From JAMXLO01 sp963696645 (GTDB lineage: Bacteria; Pseudomonadota; Alphaproteobacteria; Acetobacterales; Acetobacteraceae), in assembly GCA_963696645.1 (NCBI GenBank), contig CAVOKY010000005.1, positions 1,302,001 through 1,366,000 on the forward strand: DNA of 64,000 nt, written 5' to 3'. The stretch's first letter is position 1. Each line of letters opens with the position of its first letter. Below, in pieces: positions 58,218 to 64,000 of the stretch. The translations under genes were made by a program, and so were the position numbers. Below the pieces are notes generated by a model. The model saw nothing but the letters and a program-made list of their open reading frames with translations, did no database searches and was not told where the DNA came from.

Positions 58218-58691
58218 TCATGCAGACGGCTTTAGCGTGATAGCAAGTTTCCCGACGTTGAGCAGGAGTTTCGTTGGCCCGCTGTCCGCCGCCGGGGCAT
58301 CGGCGCGCCATTGCGATTGGTCGATGTCGCGATACAGCACCACCACGCCGATCGCCTGGACGCCGGGCTTCAGCTCGAAGGTCTTGGTCTGCGTTTCGCC
58401 GGGCGACAGGACGAACTCCTGCGAGCCGGCATCGTCCTGGCCCAGCGTCTCCTGTTCGTGTTCGGTGAGCGCGAACACGTCGCCGCGTTCGAACCTGGCA
58501 GTGGAGGTAAGCTGGTAGATCCGCACGGCGACTGGGGCGGGCTTGCCGGCGGCGTCGGGGTTCTGGTCGGCGCTGCCCACCATCACCAGGGTCAGCACGG
58601 CGGGAGGCTTGGGTCGCGGCCCGCAGCGCAGCAATGCCAGCGGAGCGGCCAGTGCCGGCAACAGCACCAGCAGCGAGCGGCGGCGCATCAT
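58218..58691 (-). CDS. tssJ: Type VI secretion lipoprotein TssJ
   Basis: This 157-residue outer-membrane lipoprotein contacts TssM. The signal peptide RRRSLLVLLPALAAPLALLRC ends with a lipobox cysteine near residue 23. The mature domain shows LVMVGSADQNPDAAGKPAPV, VRIYQLTSTARFERGD and GVVVLYRDIDQSQWR, matching the TssJ fold. It overlaps tagH by four bases. Processing requires Lgt, Lsp and Lnt, the last of which is encoded at 11542-13056. Confidence 0.92.
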   Translation of the reverse strand: MMRRRSLLVLLPALAAPLALLRCGPRPKPPAVLTLVMVGSADQNPDAAGKPAPVAVRIYQLTSTARFERGDVFALTEHEQETLGQDDAGSQEFVLSPGETQTKTFELKPGVQAIGVVVLYRDIDQSQWRADAPAADSGPTKLLLNVGKLAITLKPSA

Positions 58692-60205
58692 CCTGGTTCC
58701 TTTGCGGCAATCTCGTGCAGCGAGCGTTCGTAGGCGCGGGCGAATGCCTTGCCGAATACGCTGTCGAAGTCATCGGCCAGCGCCTGCAACGTGCGGGCGT
58801 GCAGCGCCTCGTAGGAGTCCCAGGCGCGCGCCTTCCTCTGTGCGGGCAGCAGCGTCATGGCGCCGCCCTGGTCGGCGGCGGCACGCAGCCTGGCCGGGGC
58901 GAGGCCGTCCAGCATCGAGCGGACCGCGGCCTGCATCGCCGCCATCGAGGCCAGTTCGTGCAGCCTGATGTCACGCAGCGCATCGGCGACCGCCTCGTGC
59001 GGCGTCATGTCGGTGCGTCGCCCGATGCCTAACAGCGCGGCCAGCGCATCATCGTCGCCGGCGGAGAACTTCAGCGGATTGTTGCCGCGCGCCTGGATCA
59101 TGGTCTGCTCGATGCGGAACTCGCCCTTGATGGCGGCGCGTGCGATCAGCACGGCACGCAATCCCTCGACCAGGGCGCGGAATGCCTTGCCGAGGGCCAG
59201 CATGGTGGCGGCGGGATCGTGTGGCTGCGCATCGTGCAGGCCGACGCCTTCGAGGAACGCCGCGAGCAGAGCGCCGTCGTTGGTCGCTGGCCGCTGTGGC
59301 GCCGTCCTGACCGGCGCCGGCGGGGTGGGCGCGGGCGCAGCAACAGGGGGCAGGGCGGCGATGGGCGGCGGTGCCGGCTGCTGCGCTGCCGATGCGGCAA
59401 ACGGCGATGGCTCGAGCGGTTCGGCCGGTGGTTGGGCGAGCGGTGGCGGCTCCGCTCGGGAGACCCGGGCGGGAGGCGGCGGCGCGGGAACCGGATGCGG
59501 TGCCCCGCCGGCCGGGGCGATGCCCTCCAGTAGGTCCTTGTCCCAGTCATCCGGCAGCAGGTCGTCGCCTGGGATCAAGCCGCCGGAATGCAGCGGCGTC
59601 TGACCGATCTGCGCCGGCGGGCGGAACGCATCCTCGATCGCCGACGAATGGTCCGCCTGGGTCGGGCCGCGGAACGGCATCTCGCTCGGCTCCGGCGCCA
59701 GCGGGTCGAAATCGTGCGGCAGTTGCGCGGTCTGCGGATTGATGCGGATGGAGGGGTGGTCGACTTCGTCGAACGGGTTGTTGTCCTGCCTTGGTGAGGC
59801 GAACGGGTCCATCGCGAAAGGGTCGGCGAACGGGCTGCTGCCAGGCTGCTGTGCCATCGAGCGGGATGACACCGGGCGCTGCGCCGCTTCCTCGAGCAGC
59901 CGCACCTCGATCTCGTAGGCGCCGAGACGCAGGCGGTCGCCATCGCGCAGGCTGCGCACGTCGCCGGCGCCGATTGCATCGGCTTCGCGGTTCATGAACG
60001 TGCCGTTGGTTGAGGTATCGGCGAGTTGCCACGTCCCGCCCCGGTACGCGACGACGAAGTGCCGCTTGGAGAGCAGCCGTTCAGGATCGGGCAGCACCCA
60101 GTCGACGCCAGGTCCGCGGCCGATGGAGAACTCTCCACCGGGCACACTGCGGGTTTCGGGTGCCACCGCGTCGGGGCAGCGCAGGACCGTCATCGTCAGT
60201 TGCAT
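58688..60205 (-). CDS. tagH: FHA-domain type VI secretion regulator TagH (ImpI)
   Basis: This 505-residue protein has an N-terminal FHA phosphothreonine-binding domain (about residues 20-95: GGEFSIGRGPGVDWVLP, LLSKRHF, LADTSTNGTFMN). A long proline/alanine-rich linker follows, then a C-terminal T6SS FHA-associated domain (AFLEGVGLHDA, ALGKAFRALVEGLRAVLIARA, FGKAFARAYERSLHEI). In Pseudomonas-like systems the phosphorylated FHA protein licenses T6SS assembly. It is the first gene of the right minus-strand operon. Between it and the IS4 remnant (60206-60331) nothing else is recognisable, so the promoter must lie there. Confidence 0.92.
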   Translation of the reverse strand: MQLTMTVLRCPDAVAPETRSVPGGEFSIGRGPGVDWVLPDPERLLSKRHFVVAYRGGTWQLADTSTNGTFMNREADAIGAGDVRSLRDGDRLRLGAYEIEVRLLEEAAQRPVSSRSMAQQPGSSPFADPFAMDPFASPRQDNNPFDEVDHPSIRINPQTAQLPHDFDPLAPEPSEMPFRGPTQADHSSAIEDAFRPPAQIGQTPLHSGGLIPGDDLLPDDWDKDLLEGIAPAGGAPHPVPAPPPPARVSRAEPPPLAQPPAEPLEPSPFAASAAQQPAPPPIAALPPVAAPAPTPPAPVRTAPQRPATNDGALLAAFLEGVGLHDAQPHDPAATMLALGKAFRALVEGLRAVLIARAAIKGEFRIEQTMIQARGNNPLKFSAGDDDALAALLGIGRRTDMTPHEAVADALRDIRLHELASMAAMQAAVRSMLDGLAPARLRAAADQGGAMTLLPAQRKARAWDSYEALHARTLQALADDFDSVFGKAFARAYERSLHEIAAKEPG

Positions 60206-60359
60206 GGCATCAGCCGATTGTCGTCAGCAGGCCGGCCGCCTGTGGATCGTTTCATGCCATCTCGGCGGGCAGCCGGCCGGGGCCGCCCGCGGCGATATTA
60301 CGCACATTTTCGCGGATGCGGTGCAATCTTGCAGGGCTCTGCTCTGAAACCCGCCAGGA

Positions 60360-61722
60360 GGCTTTGCCCCATAGGCGTTAAATTACTGCTTGACCCGGCG
60401 CGACTCGGCCTGATTCTGGGAGCGGATGCAGAACACAGCATCGATCCCGGCGGACCAGTTCGAGGCACTGCTGCGCCGGCTGCCGGCCGACCTCGATCTC
60501 GACAGTCTCGCCCGGCAGACCAAGGCAATCGAGCGCAAGCGCGAGATCGCCTCCGGCGCCACTCTGTTGCGCCTGTCACTGGCACGCGGCCCGGGCGGGC
60601 TGTCGCTGAGCCAGGCGGCAGCCTGGGCGACGATGCTGGCAGGCGTGCGGATCAGCGACCCAGGCGTGAAGTACCGGTTGGACAAGTCGGTCGAGTTCCT
60701 GGAAGCGGTGATGATGCGGCAACTGGCGGCGAAGGCGCCCGGTGCCGCGGTGCGCTGGCCAGGACGCATCCTGCGTGGCTGCGACGGCAGTTGCATCCGC
60801 GAGCGCGGCAGCGCGAGTGCCGATTGGCGGGTGCATGCGGTGTACGACCTGGGGCGCGGCGGTTTCTCGCACCTCGAGTTGACCGACAAGCACGGTGCCG
60901 AGGCGATCGACCGTGGCGCAGCGATCCCCGGCGAGATCCGCATTGGCGACCGCAATTTCGGTCGCGCCGCGAGTCTGCAACGCTTTCGCCAGCAGAGCGC
61001 CGGCCAGGCCGATTTCATCGTCCGGGTCGGCTGGAACGCGTTCAATCTACGCCGGCCGGATGGGCCGGATTTCGACCTGATCGGCCATCTCGGCACGCTG
61101 CCCGGCGACACGCTGGCGCACGAAGTGATGGTGCAAGCCAAGGTCGGCCCGCTGGACCCACCCCGGCCATTGCGCCTGATCATCCAGCGCAAGACCCCGG
61201 CGGCAACCGAGACGACACGCAAGAAGCTGCTGGCCGCGGCGTCGCGCAAGCAGAAGACGCTCGATCCGCGCAGCCTGATCGCGGCCGAATTCATGATCGT
61301 GGCGACCTCATTGCCGGCACAGCAGTATCCGCCCGACGAGGTGCTCGCGGTATACCGCCTGCGCTGGAATAGAGTCGTAGCGGTTGAAGCCGTTCTGCTT
61401 GCCGACGCGCACCGAACGGGCGACGCGAAGTTGGCTCTACCCGCACCTTATCCTTGCCCTGTTGTGCGACGATCTCAGCCAGGAGTTCCTGGAATCTTCC
61501 CCCTGAGGCGTTGCTCGACGCGGCCTATGTCCCCTCGCTCTGGCGCGCGCAAAGCACCGCCCTGCTGGTGCTCGGTCTGGCGATCATCGGCCCGCTTACT
61601 CTCGATGCCCTGGCGCGCGCCGATCCGAACGTTCATCACCGGCTCGCTCACTCCCGACGAAAACGAAGACCGCACATCTGCTATCCGCTACAGCACTAAT
61701 TTAACGCCTATGGGGCAAAGCC
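60360..61722 (+). mobile_element. IS4-type insertion sequence remnant
   Basis: A perfect 26-bp inverted repeat (60360-60385 against 61697-61722; core CCCCATAGGCGTTAAATTA) bounds the element. Its outermost GGCTTTG letters may belong to the flanking hairpin rather than to the element. The enclosed transposase gene is damaged, so it probably cannot move by itself. Confidence 0.75.
60426..61700 (+). pseudogene. IS4 family transposase, frameshifted
   Basis: The reading frame from 60426 encodes the N-terminal three quarters of an IS4 transposase (DLDSLARQTKAIERKREI, GCDGSCIRERGS, GDRNFGRAASLQRF, EFMIVATSLPA, YRLRWN). Near 61370 the frame breaks in the region of the catalytic YREK signature. The continuation RLKPFCLPTRTE, SWLYPHLILALLCDDLSQ lies in frame 1 and SLWRAQSTALLVLGLAIIG in frame 2. 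The glutamate of the signature appears lost. At least two shifts plus a stop make this an inactive copy. Confidence 0.85.
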
Positions 61723-61830
61723 CCCCACCCCACCGGTCGAAAGTAATGGTTCCAAGGGCGACGCCCTTGGCGGGAGTCCAGAGGGCAGCGCCCTCTGGTG
61801 GGGCTCGGGGCAACGCCCCGCCCGATCGCC

Positions 61831-62855
<1,025 letters not shown>

Positions 62856-62859
<4 letters not shown>

Positions 62860-63869
62860 GCCGCGGCTTCCACGCGTGCCGTGTATAGATGGCACGCGAC
62901 GTCGTGGCGCTCACCGATCGCAACTTCGGCGGGGAACGATTTTTCACAGACGCCGGCGATCATGTCGGGGCAACGCGGATGGAACGGACATCCGGGCGGA
63001 CGCGCATAGGGATGCGGGATCGATCCTGCAATGGTGGCCAGCCGAGACCGTGGTGCGGCCAGCACGCTGGGGATCGATTGCAGCAACGAACGTGTATACG
63101 GATGGCGCGGCGCGTGGAAGATCGCGTCGACCGGACCTTTCTCCACTTCGTGGCCGAGATACATCACCACGACATCGTCGGTCATCTCGGCGATCACGCC
63201 CATGTCGTGAGTGATCAGGATCACCGCCAGCCCGCGTTCCTGCTGTAAGCGGCGGATCAGTTCCAGGATCTGCGCCTGCGTCGTAACATCCAGCGCGGTG
63301 GTCGGTTCGTCGGCGATCAGGATGCGCGGTTCGGCAGCGAGCGCCAATGCGATCATTACGCGCTGACGCAGTCCGCCGGACAATTCGAACGAATAGGCAT
63401 CCACCCGCTGTGCCGGACGCGGGATGCCGACCAGGGCAAGGAGTTCGATCGCGCGTGCCCGTGCGGCACGTTTCGACAGGGTGGAATGCAACCGGATCGC
63501 CTCGATGAGCTGATTGCCGATTGTGTAGAAGGCAGACAGCGAGCTCATCGGCTCCTGGAATACGAGGCCGATCTCGCCACCGCGGATCGCGCGCATTTCG
63601 GCGCCGTCGGAGGGCAGTTGCACCAGATCGGTCGTGCGTCCGTCGGCGCGGTGCAGGATGATCTGTCCGCCGACGATGCGGCCGGGGCGTTCGACGATGC
63701 GCAGGATGGACCGCGCGGTGACGCTCTTGCCGCAGCCGGATTCGCCGACGATGCCGAGGGTGCGGCCGGGGAACAGGTCGAACGACGTGCCGTCCACCGC
63801 GCGGACCACGCCTTCGTCCGCGAAGAAATGCGTCGTCAGGTCGCGCACGGACAGGATCGGCTCAGCCAT
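62856..63869 (-). CDS. dppD: Peptide/nickel-type ABC transporter ATPase (DppD/OppD)
   Basis: This 337-residue first ATPase of the importer shows Walker A GESGCGKSVTARSIL, signature LSGGLRQRVMIALAL, Walker B ILIADEPTTALD and the oligopeptide-type C-terminus PPGCPFHPRCPDMIAGVC. The start ATG at 63869 overlaps the upstream permease gene by eight bases. Cooperation with dppF and the permeases drives ATP-dependent uptake. The solute-binding protein gene is outside the window. Confidence 0.94.
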
Positions 63870-64000
63870 AAGGATCCGCCGCGTCGCGCAGGCCGTCGCC
63901 CAGGAAGTTGAACGCCAGGATCACGATGATGACGGGTATGGCGGCGATCAGCAGCCATGGCGCGAGACCGAGTGTTTCGAGATTTTGCGCGTCCTGCAGC
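63862..64000 (-). CDS. dppC: ABC transporter permease (DppC/OppC), C-terminal end
   Basis: Only the last 45 or so codons are in the window. They encode a final membrane helix (LIAAIPVIIVILAFNFLGD) and then GLRDAADPYG-stop, the standard DppC-type ending. The stop at 63862 overlaps the dppD start. The rest lies beyond the window's right edge. Confidence 0.9.
   Translation of the reverse strand, partial: LQDAQNLETLGLAPWLLIAAIPVIIVILAFNFLGDGLRDAADPYG

Larger units (their letters stand above)
60332..61820. repeat. Hairpin array interrupted by an IS4 remnant (R1d)
   Basis: The left part, 60332-60365 (CAGGGCTCTG, then GAAACCCGCCAGGAGGCTTT), is the reverse complement of the right end of the array at 7785-8034. 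The right part, about 61720-61820, has the CAAGGGC, AGAGGGC and CGGGGC hairpins, the reverse complement of its left half. The IS4 element therefore sits in the middle of one inverted copy of the array. Confidence 0.75.

Overview
The window is high-GC DNA from an alphaproteobacterium, most likely of the Acetobacteraceae/Rhodospirillales. That placement is an inference. It rests on the base composition, a perfect CtrA-type box upstream of a PraR-like regulator, a DUF2244 gene near nth, and a type VI secretion locus in the gene order of the rhizobial imp locus. No ribosomal RNA, tRNA or CRISPR array was recognised.

Layout. 1-5645: a hydrogenase-4-like (hyf) membrane complex on the + strand, its open frames broken by many single-base shifts. 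5724-8890: a Uma2 nuclease-fold protein, a LigB-type extradiol dioxygenase, a small 4-oxalocrotonate tautomerase homologue, a 250-bp hairpin array, and a dimeric alpha/beta-barrel-like protein. 8896-10223: an ISAzo13-type insertion sequence. 10434-16184: chromosomal genes for an aldo/keto reductase, Lnt, an XRE regulator, a DUF2244 protein, an orphan solute-binding protein and endonuclease III.

16628-33051: a + strand operon of tpsB, a giant tpsA (about 9.4 kb, internally repetitive, a few frameshifts), a CHAT-protease lipoprotein and a membrane Ser/Thr kinase. 33089-60205: a near-complete type VI secretion system. The left minus-strand operon is tssA-B-C-C2-tagJ-tssE-[IS110]-tssF-G, followed by a methyltransferase, an OmpA protein and an HExxH protein. 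clpV and hcp are on the + strand. The right minus-strand operon is tagH-tssJ-K-L-M-tagF-pppA. 60332-61820: an IS4 remnant inside another hairpin array. 61831-64000: the dppC-D-F end of a peptide/nickel-type ABC transporter.

How the genes fit together. The FHA protein and PP2C phosphatase of the T6SS need a kinase partner, and the only kinase in view is the last gene of the two-partner-secretion operon, next to the T6SS tail. That suggests shared phosphorylation control. No vgrG, PAAR or recognisable effector is present, so the spike is probably encoded elsewhere. The hyf-like complex keeps its proton-pump subunits and NuoB-type cluster, but its large subunit has lost the N-terminal nickel-binding cysteines, so it is probably not a hydrogenase.

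Dispersed palindromic repeats are common. The most striking is a modular hairpin array present in four places, one copy with a 47-bp perfect stem.
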